DNA from: Methylococcus capsulatus
Lineage (GTDB): Bacteria; Pseudomonadota; Gammaproteobacteria; Methylococcales; Methylococcaceae
NCBI RefSeq assembly: GCF_036864975.1
Contig: NZ_CP104311.1
Span: 1,218,001 to 1,282,000, forward strand
Direction: 5' to 3'
DNA length: 64,000 nt
Shown here: positions 19,706 to 28,726 of the stretch, one piece after another
Numbering within the stretch: the first letter of the stretch is position 1
How the letters are laid out: every line of letters starts with the position of its first letter
Notes under the pieces: generated by a model
What the model saw: the letters and a program-made list of their open reading frames with translations, nothing else
What the model was told of the DNA's origin: nothing
Databases searched by the model: none
Made by a program: the position numbers and the translations under genes

Positions 19706-20608
19706 TTGCGACGAGAGGGGCGCGCCATCAAACTCGCATTCACCAAGAAGCCGGCCCAGAATTTCCGGCTGCTGGTTTTCGCCATCGCTTCCCTGGTCCT
19801 GCTCGCGGCTGACCGTCGCGGAGCGATCGGCGCTTTGCGCAGCGGGCTGGATGCCGCGGTCTATCCTTTGCAGCAATTCGTCAGTGCGCCCGTGCGTTTC
19901 GCCGAGTGGATCCGGGAAAACGTGTCCGGCTACACCAGCATTCTGGAAGAAAACCAAAGGCTCAAGGAGGATCGCTTCCGCCTGGAGGCCAGGCTGGCGA
20001 AATTCTCCGCATTGGAGCAGGAAAACATCCGTCTGCGGGCGCTGTTGGGGGCGTCGATCAAAATCGGCGAGCATTTCCTGATCGCCGAACTGCTGTCCAT
20101 CAACCTGGTGCCCTACGAGCACCTGGTGCTGGCCAACAAAGGTTCGAACATCGGCGTCCATGTCGGTCAGCCGGTGTTCGACGCCCGCGGCGTGGTGGGG
20201 CAGGTGCTGCGCGTCTCGCCCGTCAGTGCCGAAGTGATGCTGATCACCGATCCGAATCATGCCATCCCGGTCCAGGTCGAGCGCAACGGCCTGCGGACGA
20301 TTGCGGTGGGCACCGGCCGGATCGACCGGCTGATCCTGCCGTATCTGAGCGGCAGCGCCGATATCCAGGAGGGCGACCGGCTGGTGACTTCCGGCATGGG
20401 CGGCGTGTTCCCGGCCGGCTATCCGGTGGCGACGGTGGTGGACATTTCCAACACCGGCAGTTCGCTCGCCAAGGTCTCGGCGGAGCCGGTCGCCCCGCTG
20501 GATCGCATCCGCGAGGTTCTGCTGGTATGGACCCGCAGCGACGTCCAGGCTCAGGACAAGGCGGGGGAAGCCCCCCCTGGCGCAGCGGTTCCGCATGTGG
20601 CCCGCTAG
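19706..20608 (+). CDS. mreC: Rod-shape-determining protein MreC
   Basis: Up to 300 residues. One membrane helix (NFRLLVFAIASLVLLAAD), then a coiled coil (~70-105: ILEENQRLKEDRFRLEARLAKFSALEQENIRLRALL) and the MreC double beta-barrel. The start is uncertain: the first possible codon is TTG at 19706, but the best ribosome site (GAGAGGGG, 19713-19720) stands six bases before an ATC at 19727 that begins IKLAFTKKP, the sequence where MreC similarity begins. MreC is a periplasmic scaffold linking MreB to PBP2/RodA. Its end overlaps mreD by 14 bp. Confidence 0.9.
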   Translation: MRREGRAIKLAFTKKPAQNFRLLVFAIASLVLLAADRRGAIGALRSGLDAAVYPLQQFVSAPVRFAEWIRENVSGYTSILEENQRLKEDRFRLEARLAKFSALEQENIRLRALLGASIKIGEHFLIAELLSINLVPYEHLVLANKGSNIGVHVGQPVFDARGVVGQVLRVSPVSAEVMLITDPNHAIPVQVERNGLRTIAVGTGRIDRLILPYLSGSADIQEGDRLVTSGMGGVFPAGYPVATVVDISNTGSSLAKVSAEPVAPLDRIREVLLVWTRSDVQAQDKAGEAPPGAAVPHVAR

Positions 20609-21086
20609 GCGGACTTCCCCCCGCATCGTGATTTTCGCGAGCCTGGCCGCCGCGATGGCGATGCGAATCGTACCCTTGCCGCAAAGCTGGGCGCTGTGGA
20701 ATCCGGACTGGATTCTGTTGCTGCTGATCTATTGGGCCGTGGCGGCTCCCGACCGCGTCGGCGTCGGTACCGCCTGGCTGACCGGTCTCCTGGCGGATGC
20801 GCTGACGGGGCGGCTGCTGGGTCAAGAGGCTCTGGCATACAGTCTGGTCATCTATGTCGGCGTGCGTTTTCACCGGCGTTTCCAGCTCTATTCGATGGTT
20901 CAGCAGGTTTTGGCCGTCGTGCTGCTGCTCGGCCTGGGGCTCCTGCTCATCCTGTGGACCCGCCATATCCGAGGGCCGGCCAGTGCGCCGGAAGGCTACT
21001 GGTTCGCGGCATTGTCCGGCGGCCTGGTCTGGCCTTTGGTTCGGGCCGTGCTCGACGGGCTGCGGCGCCGTTGCGGCGCGGCATAG
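20595..21086 (+). CDS. mreD: Rod-shape-determining membrane protein MreD
   Basis: 163 residues, about the length of E. coli MreD, with five to six hydrophobic helices and the conserved NPDWILLLLIYWAVA (second helix) and GLLADALTGRLLG segments typical of MreD. The ATG lies inside the end of mreC (14-bp overlap), so translation is probably coupled. It is an inner-membrane part of the elongasome and is followed by mrdA after 30 bp. Confidence 0.93.
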   Translation: MWPARRTSPRIVIFASLAAAMAMRIVPLPQSWALWNPDWILLLLIYWAVAAPDRVGVGTAWLTGLLADALTGRLLGQEALAYSLVIYVGVRFHRRFQLYSMVQQVLAVVLLLGLGLLLILWTRHIRGPASAPEGYWFAALSGGLVWPLVRAVLDGLRRRCGAA

Positions 21087-21116
21087 CTTCAAGCCTGCCC
21101 CGGCCCTGCCCAAGCC

Positions 21117-22952
21117 ATGAACATCCGCGCTAAACGAAGGCTCCAGAACGACGTCCGGGTATTCCAGTCCCGCATTGCCTTCAGTGTGGTCCTGCTGCTG
21201 CTGGCGGTGGCGGCGCTGGTGGCGCGTCTGGTTTATCTGCAAATCGTCGGTCACGAACACTACGCGACCCTGTCACAGGACAACCGCGTCAAGATTGCGC
21301 CGTTGCCGCCTACGCGGGGTATCATCTACGACCGCAACGGCGAGGTGCTGGCCGACAACGTGCCTTCGTACAGTCTGGAACTGGTGCCGGAACGCATCGA
21401 CGACCTGGACGCCACGCTGGCGGAACTCCAGACCCTGCTCGGGCTGAGCGACGAGGACGTGCGCCGGTTCCGCAAGCTTCAATCCCAGCACAAGAGCTTC
21501 GAGAGTATTCCTCTCAAGATGCGGCTGGATGAAGAACAGATCGCGCGTTTCGCGGTCAAGCAGCCGTTCTTTCCCGGTGTCCAGATCGCCGTGCGCATGA
21601 TCCGGACCTATCCTTACGGCGAACTCACGGCACATGCCGTGGGCTATGTCAGCCGCATCAGCGAGGCCGACCTGAAGACACTCGATCCTTCGCTCTATAG
21701 CGGCACCTACCACATCGGCAAGAGTGGGATCGAAAAAACCTACGAGACGCTGCTCCATGGCCGGACCGGCCACCAGGAGCTGGAAACCAACGTCCAGGGG
21801 CGTTCGATCGGCGTTCTCGATACGGTACCGCCCGTGCCGGGGGCCGATCTGCGCCTGTCGCTGGACATCAGCCTGCAGCGTGCGGCGATCGACGCCCTGG
21901 GCGACTACAACGGCGCGGTGGTGGCGATGGAGCCCGCGACGGGCCGGGTGCTGGCCTTCGTCAGTAAGCCGAGCTTCGATCCCAATCCCTTTGTGTACGG
22001 CATTCCCAAAGCGGACTACGACCGCCTGCAATCCTCGCCGGACCGCCCTTTGTACAATCGTGCCTTGCGCGGGGTCTACCCGCCGGGGTCGACGGTGAAG
22101 CCGTTCGAGGGCCTGGCGGGACTCGAAGTCGGGGATCTCTCCGCCGATCGCAAAGTGTCCTGCCCAGGCTATTTCCAGTTGCCCAACTCTTCACATCAGT
22201 ACCGCGACTGGCGCAAGGGCGGCCATGGTGCCGTCGATCTGAAATCGGCAATCACCCAGTCCTGCGACGTGTATTTCTACAAATTGGCGCTGAGCCTGGG
22301 CATCGACAAGCTGAGTGAATTCATGGGGCGGTTCGGTTTCGGCAAGCGCACCGGGATCGACATTCCGGGTGAGTTGCCGGGCGTCTACCCCTCCAAGGAG
22401 TGGAAGAAGAAGCGCAGCAAATATCCCTGGTTTCCGGGAGAGACGGTCATCACCGGCATCGGTCAGGGCTATGTGGGGGTGACGCCGGTGCAATTGGCAA
22501 GGGCCACCGCCATTTTGGCCAACCGGGGCCACGTGGTTACCCCGCGGCTGCTGGATGGGGTGCAGGGCGGGGCCGGCGCGGCGCCGGAGGAACCCCGCGG
22601 GGACGACCTGGCCATTGCGCCGGAGCACTGGGACACGGTGATCCAGGCGATGATCGACGTCGTGCACAGTGCCCGTGGCACCGCGAAGAGCATCGCCGGC
22701 GGCCTTTCCTACCATGTCGCCGGCAAGACCGGGACGGCGCAGGTGTTTTCCGTCGGCCAGGGGCAGAAATACCGGGAATCGGAGGTCAAGAAAGAGATGC
22801 GGGACCATGCCTTGTTCATCGCCTTCGCGCCGGCCGAACAGCCCCGCATCGCCGTGGCCGTGCTCGCCGAGCACGGCGGGCACGGCGGCTCGGTCGCCGC
22901 GCCAGTCGCCCGCGCGGTGATGGAGCGCTATCTGAACGGGAGTGTGCCATGA
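21117..22952 (+). CDS. mrdA: Peptidoglycan transpeptidase PBP2
   Basis: 611 residues. Short cytoplasmic tail, one membrane helix (~18-42), PBP dimerisation domain (TRGIIYDRNGEVLADN) and transpeptidase domain with Ser325 in GSTVK (SxxK), SCD in the SxN position, and KTGTAQVF. This is the class B PBP of cell elongation that cross-links sidewall peptidoglycan with RodA, whose gene overlaps its end by 4 bases (ATGA). Confidence 0.96.
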   Translation: MNIRAKRRLQNDVRVFQSRIAFSVVLLLLAVAALVARLVYLQIVGHEHYATLSQDNRVKIAPLPPTRGIIYDRNGEVLADNVPSYSLELVPERIDDLDATLAELQTLLGLSDEDVRRFRKLQSQHKSFESIPLKMRLDEEQIARFAVKQPFFPGVQIAVRMIRTYPYGELTAHAVGYVSRISEADLKTLDPSLYSGTYHIGKSGIEKTYETLLHGRTGHQELETNVQGRSIGVLDTVPPVPGADLRLSLDISLQRAAIDALGDYNGAVVAMEPATGRVLAFVSKPSFDPNPFVYGIPKADYDRLQSSPDRPLYNRALRGVYPPGSTVKPFEGLAGLEVGDLSADRKVSCPGYFQLPNSSHQYRDWRKGGHGAVDLKSAITQSCDVYFYKLALSLGIDKLSEFMGRFGFGKRTGIDIPGELPGVYPSKEWKKKRSKYPWFPGETVITGIGQGYVGVTPVQLARATAILANRGHVVTPRLLDGVQGGAGAAPEEPRGDDLAIAPEHWDTVIQAMIDVVHSARGTAKSIAGGLSYHVAGKTGTAQVFSVGQGQKYRESEVKKEMRDHALFIAFAPAEQPRIAVAVLAEHGGHGGSVAAPVARAVMERYLNGSVP

Positions 22953-24082
22953 GATACGATTCCGGACTGGCCGGTTTCCTTGCCGGAGAGACCCGCTTCG
23001 AACGCATCATGAAGCGGATCCACATCGACATCCCGCTGTTCGCCGGTCTGATCACCTTGTCCGGGGTCGCTCTGGTGATCCTGTATTCCGCTTCGGCGCA
23101 GAGCTTCGATGTGCTGCTGCGGCAGGGAATCCGTCTGCTGCTGGCCATGTCGGTCATGCTCGCCATCGCTCAGATCCATCCGCGCCATTTCCGTTTCTAC
23201 AGCCCGCTGCTGTACGGGGCGGGGGTGTTGCTGCTCGCCGCGGTGCTGGTCATGGGCGAGATCGGCAAGGGTGCGCAGCGCTGGCTCGACCTCGGGGTGG
23301 TGCGGTTCCAGCCCTCGGAAATCCTTAAGCTGGCGGTGCCGATGACAGTGGCCTGGTATTTGGCCGAATGTCCGGTTCCGCCGGCATTCCGGCATATCGC
23401 GGTGGCCGGCGTGTTCATCGCGATACCGGTGGGGCTGATCGCCAAGCAGCCCGACCTGGGGACGGCTATCCTGGTCGGTACGGCCGGAGCGGTGGTGGTG
23501 TTTCTCGCTGGAATCCGTTGGCTCTACCTACTGGTGCTCGGCGGTGCCGGGGCGGGACTGTTGCCGGTGGTCTGGCATTTCCTGCACGATTACCAGCGGG
23601 ATCGGGTATTGATGTTCCTGAATCCCGAGGCGGATGCTTTGGGCCGCGGTTATCACATCATCCAGTCCAAGATCGCCATCGGCTCCGGCGGGTTTTATGG
23701 CAAGGGCTGGTTGCAGGGTTCCCAAGCCCAGTTGGAGTTTCTGCCGGAGAAGTCGACCGATTTCATCTTCGCGGTGGTGGCCGAAGAGTTCGGCCTCCTC
23801 GGCTGTCTGGGGTTGCTGGCGATTTATCTGTTCATCATCGGCCGCTGTATCCACATCTCGATCCAGGCGCAGGATGCCTATACCCGCCTGCTCAGCGGCG
23901 CCCTGACCCTCACGTTTTTCGTATATGTTTTCGTCAACACCGGCATGGTCGTCGGCATCCTGCCGGTGGTGGGTGTGCCGCTGCCGCTGGTGAGCTACGG
24001 CGGGACTTCCATGGTGACCCTGCTCGCCGGCTTCGGCATCCTCATGTCCGTGCAGACGCATCGCAAGCTGCTGCCGGGCTGA
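22949..24082 (+). CDS. rodA: Peptidoglycan glycosyltransferase RodA (SEDS family)
   Basis: 377 residues from the ATG at 22949 that overlaps the mrdA stop. About ten membrane helices; SEDS hallmarks include GKGAQRWLDLG, FQPSEILKLA, the large periplasmic loop with the catalytic Asp region (FLPEKSTDFIFAVVAEEFG) and VPLPLVSYGGTSM. RodA polymerises lipid II glycan strands together with PBP2. The N-terminus has about 25 residues before the typical RodA start (IDIPLFAGL); an internal ATG at MKRIHIDIPL (~23009) would give the more usual length. Confidence 0.95.
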   Translation: MRYDSGLAGFLAGETRFERIMKRIHIDIPLFAGLITLSGVALVILYSASAQSFDVLLRQGIRLLLAMSVMLAIAQIHPRHFRFYSPLLYGAGVLLLAAVLVMGEIGKGAQRWLDLGVVRFQPSEILKLAVPMTVAWYLAECPVPPAFRHIAVAGVFIAIPVGLIAKQPDLGTAILVGTAGAVVVFLAGIRWLYLLVLGGAGAGLLPVVWHFLHDYQRDRVLMFLNPEADALGRGYHIIQSKIAIGSGGFYGKGWLQGSQAQLEFLPEKSTDFIFAVVAEEFGLLGCLGLLAIYLFIIGRCIHISIQAQDAYTRLLSGALTLTFFVYVFVNTGMVVGILPVVGVPLPLVSYGGTSMVTLLAGFGILMSVQTHRKLLPG

Positions 24083-24249
24083 GCCCACGAAACTGCGGCC
24101 TGCCCTGTATTTCGGGACTGGTCCGGTGTCTCCGCCCCGGTGCTGGGGGTATCCGTGGGGGCGAAACCGCCCGTCCTGGCTTTCGTCTGTCCGTGGCGGG
24201 GGGGCGTGTTAAACTAACGGCACTGCAAATCAACCCAACCCTACGGCGG

Positions 24250-25428
24250 ATGAACGTGAAAGCCCTCCTGATTCACGCCCGATGGCATGTTTTCCTCTCT
24301 CTTGTCCTCCTCGCCGGATGGTGTCTGCCGCTCCAGGCGGAGCCGCCGCTGATTCCCGCCCCGCCTGATTTGCCAGCCAAGGCCTATTTGCTGCAGGATT
24401 TCTACAGCGGCCGGGTGCTGGCAGAGCGCAATGCCGACGAGCGGCTGGAGCCCGCCAGTCTGACCAAGGTGATGACGGCCTACATCCTGTTCCGCGAGCT
24501 TGCCAAGGGACACATCAAGCTGGAGGACATGGTGACCGTCAGCGAAAAGGCTTGGCGGACCGAGGGGTCGCGGATGTTCGCCCAGGTCGGTGCCCAGATT
24601 TCGGTGGAAAATCTGCTCAAGGGCATGATCGTCCAGTCCGGCAACGACGCCAGCGTCGCTTTGGCCGAGCATGTGGCGGGTGACGAGTCCGTCTTCGCCC
24701 AGATGATGAATCAGAATGCGGAGCGTCTGGGGATGACCAATACCCATTTCAAGAACAGCATGGGGCTGCCCGACCCCGACCACTATACGACCGCCCGTGA
24801 CCTCGCGACACTGACCCGGGCGATGATCAAGGAGTTTCCGCAGTACTATCCCTGGCACTCCATCAAGGAGTTCGTGTTCAATGGTATCAAGCAGGTCAAC
24901 CGCAACCGGCTGCTGTGGCGCGATCCCACGGTGGACGGCGTCAAGACCGGCCATACCGAAGGGGCGGGCTACTGCCTGATCACCTCCGCCTTACGTGACG
25001 GCGATCGGATGATTTCGGTGGTCCTGGGATCCAAGAGCGACACTGATCGCGCCAACGCCAATCAGGCACTGCTCAACTACGGCTTCCGCTTCTTCGAAAC
25101 CAAACCGGTTCACAAGGGCGGCGAAGAACTCGCCAAGGCCCGCATTTGGAAAGGCGAGCAGACCGAAGTGCCAGTCGGCGTGGACGAGGATTTGTACGCG
25201 ACCTTTCCGCGCGGGCAGTTCCAGAATCTGAAGACGGCGATCGAAGTGGACACCAATGCCATGGCACCGGTTAGGAAAGGCGATAAACTGGGTAACATCC
25301 AGGTCACGTTCAACAACGAGACTATCCTCCAGCGGGACTTGGTGGCGTTGCAGGAGGTGCCGGAGGGCGGCATCTTCCGTCGGGCGCTGGACCATGTCCT
25401 GCTGTGGCTGAAACAGCGGCAAGGCTAG
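24250..25428 (+). CDS. dacA: D-alanyl-D-alanine carboxypeptidase (PBP5/6 type)
   Basis: 392 residues from ATG 24250, where a signal peptide begins (cleavage likely after LQA at ~30). The serine peptidase S11 motifs are all present: S70-x-x-K73 (ASLTK), S130-G-N, and K232-T-G. The C-terminal PBP5 beta domain follows from ~290, and the last ~18 residues (FRRALDHVLLWLKQRQG) form an amphipathic membrane anchor. It trims D-Ala from pentapeptides in the periplasm. It ends the mre-mrd elongasome block; a 167-bp gap separates it from rodA. Confidence 0.94.
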   Translation: MNVKALLIHARWHVFLSLVLLAGWCLPLQAEPPLIPAPPDLPAKAYLLQDFYSGRVLAERNADERLEPASLTKVMTAYILFRELAKGHIKLEDMVTVSEKAWRTEGSRMFAQVGAQISVENLLKGMIVQSGNDASVALAEHVAGDESVFAQMMNQNAERLGMTNTHFKNSMGLPDPDHYTTARDLATLTRAMIKEFPQYYPWHSIKEFVFNGIKQVNRNRLLWRDPTVDGVKTGHTEGAGYCLITSALRDGDRMISVVLGSKSDTDRANANQALLNYGFRFFETKPVHKGGEELAKARIWKGEQTEVPVGVDEDLYATFPRGQFQNLKTAIEVDTNAMAPVRKGDKLGNIQVTFNNETILQRDLVALQEVPEGGIFRRALDHVLLWLKQRQG

Positions 25429-25444
25429 ATCGCGGGGTTCCGTC

Positions 25445-26296
25445 ATGAGCGGCCCTCTGGTTTATCTCAACGGCGAGTTTCTGCCGCTGGATCAGGCCCG
25501 CGTGTCTGTCCTGGACCGGGGATTCCTGTTCGGCGACGGGGTGTACGAGGTCATCCCGGTCTACGGCGGGCGGCCGCTCCGGCTGGAGGAGCATCTCCGC
25601 CGGCTGGATGACAGCCTGCGAGGTATCCGCATGACATCGCCGCTGGTGAGGTCCGAGTGGGCGGAAATCATCGGCCGCCTGATCGACGGGGGGGGCGATC
25701 AGGCGGTTTATCTGCAGGTGACGCGCGGCGTGGGTCCTGCCAGGGACCACTCGATCCCGGTGGGGGTTCGGCCCACGGTCTTCGCCATGGGTTCGCCGAT
25801 CACGCCGGTCCCGGCGGCCGGCGCGCGCGCAATCACGCTGGAGGACATTCGTTGGCGCTGGTGTAACATCAAGGCCATCACCCTGTTGCCCAACGTCCTG
25901 TTGCGGCAGCAAGCGGTCGAACGGGGTTGTGCCGAGGCCGTGCTGGTTCGTGAGGGTCACATCACGGAAGGGACGGCCAGCAATGTGTTCGCCGTGATCG
26001 GCGGCGTGATCGTCACCCCGCCCAAGGGGCCTGAACTGCTTCCCGGTATCACCCGCGACCTGGTGCTGGAGCTGGTTCGGGCGGAGGGCCTGCCGGCATG
26101 GGAGCAGGCGATCCCGCTGGAAGAGTTTGCCGGGGCCGAGGAAATCTGGATCACGAGTTCGACTCGGGAAGTGCTGCCGGTGGTCGAGCTGGACGGCCGG
26201 CCGGTTGGCCGGGGCCGCCCCGGGCTCGTCTGGGAGCGGGTCAGTGCGCTGTACCAGGATTTCAAGCGCAGGTTCAAGCGCGGTGTCACGGCATGA
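25445..26296 (+). CDS. dat: D-amino acid aminotransferase (PLP fold-type IV)
   Basis: 283 residues, the usual length of D-alanine transaminases. Fold-type IV features: FLFGDGVYEVIPVYGG near the start, the PLP Lys143 in CNIKAITLLPN, and the phosphate-binding EGTASNVFAV segment. It makes D-Ala/D-Glu from keto acids and fits its location 16 bp after dacA, in a cell-wall gene block. Branched-chain or aminodeoxychorismate activity in the same fold cannot be ruled out, but the CNIKAITLLPN context favours D-amino acid transaminase. Confidence 0.85.
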   Translation: MSGPLVYLNGEFLPLDQARVSVLDRGFLFGDGVYEVIPVYGGRPLRLEEHLRRLDDSLRGIRMTSPLVRSEWAEIIGRLIDGGGDQAVYLQVTRGVGPARDHSIPVGVRPTVFAMGSPITPVPAAGARAITLEDIRWRWCNIKAITLLPNVLLRQQAVERGCAEAVLVREGHITEGTASNVFAVIGGVIVTPPKGPELLPGITRDLVLELVRAEGLPAWEQAIPLEEFAGAEEIWITSSTREVLPVVELDGRPVGRGRPGLVWERVSALYQDFKRRFKRGVTA

Positions 26297-26556
26297 GCCT
26301 GGATACCCTGCTCGAATTTCCCTGCGAGTTTCCGATCAAGGTGTTCGGTCCGGCGGAAGGCGACTTCGCCGCTTCGGTCGAAGCCGCGGTGCGACTGGCT
26401 GCGCCGGAGCTGGAAGAACTCGGCGTCAGCGTCCGGGCCAGCGGCGGTGGCCGGTTCGTGGCGGTGACGGTGACGATCGTCGCATCGAGTCAGGCCCAGA
26501 TCGAGGCAATCTACCAGCGCATCGGCACGTTGCCCGGCGTGCTCATGGTTCTTTAA
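26293..26556 (+). CDS. ybeD: YbeD family (DUF493) protein
   Basis: 87 residues from the ATG overlapping the dat stop (ATGA). The sequence LLEFPCEFPIKVFGPAEGDF...LPGVLMVL matches the small ACT-like YbeD fold. In E. coli ybeD lies between dacA and lipB, and the same order (dacA-dat-ybeD-...-lipB-lipA) is kept here. Function is unknown; the link to lipoate genes is by position only. Confidence 0.9.
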   Translation: MSLDTLLEFPCEFPIKVFGPAEGDFAASVEAAVRLAAPELEELGVSVRASGGGRFVAVTVTIVASSQAQIEAIYQRIGTLPGVLMVL

Positions 26557-26575
26557 CGACAGTTCCGTCCGGGTA

Positions 26576-26584
26576 TGGTATAAG
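26576..26584 (+). promoter_or_regulatory. Extended -10 promoter element before mgtE
   Basis: TGG followed by TATAAG forms a good extended -10 (TGnTATAAT-like), about 65 bp before the mgtE ATG. No convincing -35 at 17 bp, which extended -10 promoters can lack. Suggests mgtE and the lip genes can be transcribed apart from dat-ybeD. Confidence 0.4.
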
Positions 26585-26650
26585 CCCGGGCGCCCTTCCA
26601 TCCGCCGGCAGATCCGTCGGCGCAGTGATCACCGACATCCGTTGCCAGCC

Positions 26651-28096
26651 ATGTCCGATTCCACCATCGAAACCAGCGACGAAAGACTGCGCCGGCTCGT
26701 GCGCGAAGTGGTGGAACTGCTGGAAAAACAGAAACTGGAGGAGACGATACTGCAGCATCAGCCGATGTCCCGGCACGAGCTGATCGAAAACCTGATGCAC
26801 AAGCAGCATCAGGTCGCACTCAGGCAGAAGCTCGATTCGCTCCACGCCGCTGACATCGCTTACGTGCTGGAGTCGCTGCCGCAGGCGCAACGTCTGGCCG
26901 TGTGGGCGCAGGTGGATCCTGAAATGGACGGCGAAATCCTGCTGCATGTCTCGGATGCGGTGCGCGAATCACTGATTTCGGACATGGACCGGGATGAACT
27001 GCTGCATGCCACCGAGCAGCTCGATACGGACGAAATCGCCGATCTGGCTCCCGACCTTCCCGATGAGGTCATGCAGGAGCTGCTGAAGTCACTCAACGAC
27101 CAGACCCGTGCCCAGCTCGAATCGGTCCTGTCCTATGAAGAGGACACCGTCGCCGCGATCATGGATTTCGGCATGGTGGCTATCCGGGAGGACACGACGC
27201 TGGGAGTCGTGCTGCGCTATCTGCGCCAGCGCGGCGACCTGCCCGAGAACACCGACAAGCTGTTCGTGGTCGACAAGCAGGGGGTGCTGCGCGGCGTGCT
27301 CTCGCTCAAGCGCCTCCTGCTGCGGAGCCCCGAAGCACGGGTGGCGGACGTCATGTCCAGAGATGTCGTCATGTTCCATCTGGATGACGATGCGTCCGTC
27401 GCTGCCCGTGCCTTCGAACGCTACGGTCTGCTTTCGGTGCCTGTGGTGGACGATCAGCAGCGCCTCGTTGGCCGCGTCAGTATCGACGCCATCGTCGATT
27501 ACATCCGCCACGAGTCCGACGAGGAGGCACTGGCCCAGGCCGGTCTGCTCCAGGAGGAGGACTTGTTCGCCGGCATCTGGAAGAGCGTCAAGAACCGTTG
27601 GGTTTGGCTGGGAATCAACCTGTTGACGGCTTTCGCCAGTACCCGCGTCATCGATCTATTCGATGAGACCATCAGCCGGGTGGTCGCGCTGGCCTCCCTC
27701 ATGCCCATCGTCGCCGGCATCGGCGGCAATACCGGCACTCAGACCAGCACCCTCATTGTCCGCTCGCTCGCTCTCGGCCTGGTCGATTCGTCCAACGTGC
27801 GGCGGCTGGTGTTCAAGGAAATCGCTATCGGCCTGATCAACGGGATCGTCTGGGGTAGCGTCATCGGCGTCCTGACCTATGCGCTTTACCGCGAGCCGAA
27901 GCTGGCGGCCGTGATGGCGGCAGCCATGACGCTGAATCTGCTGGTGGCGGCGGTGACGGGGTTGTTCATCCCGTTGATCCGGGCCCGGCTGGATCTAGAC
28001 CCCGCCATCGGCACCAGCGTGTTGCTCACAGCGATCACCGACGGCATGGGCTTCTTCATCTTCCTGGGGCTGGCCACCCTGTTTCTGCTGAACTGA
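26651..28096 (+). CDS. mgtE: Magnesium transporter MgtE
   Basis: 481 residues from ATG 26651 (a TTG nine bases earlier is also open). The domains are the MgtE N domain of helical repeats (~40-140), two CBS domains (~145-265, Mg2+-sensing; e.g. VADVMSRDVVMF), then five membrane helices with the pore signature PIVAGIGGNTGTQTSTLIVR. It takes up Mg2+ across the inner membrane and is gated by intracellular Mg2+ bound to the N/CBS domains. It is inserted between ybeD and lipB, genes that are neighbours in many gammaproteobacteria. Confidence 0.94.
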   Translation: MSDSTIETSDERLRRLVREVVELLEKQKLEETILQHQPMSRHELIENLMHKQHQVALRQKLDSLHAADIAYVLESLPQAQRLAVWAQVDPEMDGEILLHVSDAVRESLISDMDRDELLHATEQLDTDEIADLAPDLPDEVMQELLKSLNDQTRAQLESVLSYEEDTVAAIMDFGMVAIREDTTLGVVLRYLRQRGDLPENTDKLFVVDKQGVLRGVLSLKRLLLRSPEARVADVMSRDVVMFHLDDDASVAARAFERYGLLSVPVVDDQQRLVGRVSIDAIVDYIRHESDEEALAQAGLLQEEDLFAGIWKSVKNRWVWLGINLLTAFASTRVIDLFDETISRVVALASLMPIVAGIGGNTGTQTSTLIVRSLALGLVDSSNVRRLVFKEIAIGLINGIVWGSVIGVLTYALYREPKLAAVMAAAMTLNLLVAAVTGLFIPLIRARLDLDPAIGTSVLLTAITDGMGFFIFLGLATLFLLN

Positions 28097-28102
28097 ACCC
28101 GG

Positions 28103-28726
28103 ATGGCTTTCCGTATCCGCATGCTGGGGCGCGCCGATTACGAACCGGTCTGGCGAGCCATGCAGGAATTCACCGGGCAGCGTGCCGATGACACGGCCGA
28201 CGAACTGTGGCTGGTGGAGCATTCGCCCGTCTACACGCTCGGTATGAACGGCGATCCCGCCCATATCCTCGATGCCGGCGATGTGCCGGTGGTCCAGACC
28301 GACCGCGGCGGCCAGGTGACCTACCATGGTCCCGGCCAGCTCGTGCTTTACACGCTGGTGGACCTGCAAAGGCGGAAACTCGGCGTGCGGCGGATGGTCA
28401 GTGCGCTGGAACAAGCCGTCATCAGCCTGTTGCGCCAGTATGGCCTCGAAGCGCAGGCGCGCAGCGATGCCCCGGGGGTTTATGTGGATGGCGCCAAGAT
28501 CGCCTCGCTCGGTTTACGTGTCCGCCGCGGTTGCTGTTATCACGGCGTCGCGTTGAACGTCCGTCCCGAACTGGAGGCCTTCGGCCGGATCCATCCCTGC
28601 GGTCATGCCGGTTTGGCGGTGACGCGGCTGGCCGATCTGGGCGTCGCTGCACAGGTGTTCGAACCGGCGGCGGCACTGGTGCGGGAATTGATGGTCCAGC
28701 TTGGCGACGAGGAAATCGCGGCATGA
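28103..28726 (+). CDS. lipB: Octanoyl-[ACP]:protein N-octanoyltransferase LipB
   Basis: 207 residues. The substrate site [16 protein letters not shown], the catalytic Lys in [11 protein letters not shown] and the acyl-thioester Cys in IHPCG are all present. LipB moves octanoate from acyl carrier protein to lipoyl domains of 2-oxoacid dehydrogenases and the glycine cleavage H protein. It starts 6 bp after mgtE and overlaps lipA by 4 bases. Confidence 0.96.
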   Translation: MAFRIRMLGRADYEPVWRAMQEFTGQRADDTADELWLVEHSPVYTLGMNGDPAHILDAGDVPVVQTDRGGQVTYHGPGQLVLYTLVDLQRRKLGVRRMVSALEQAVISLLRQYGLEAQARSDAPGVYVDGAKIASLGLRVRRGCCYHGVALNVRPELEAFGRIHPCGHAGLAVTRLADLGVAAQVFEPAAALVRELMVQLGDEEIAA

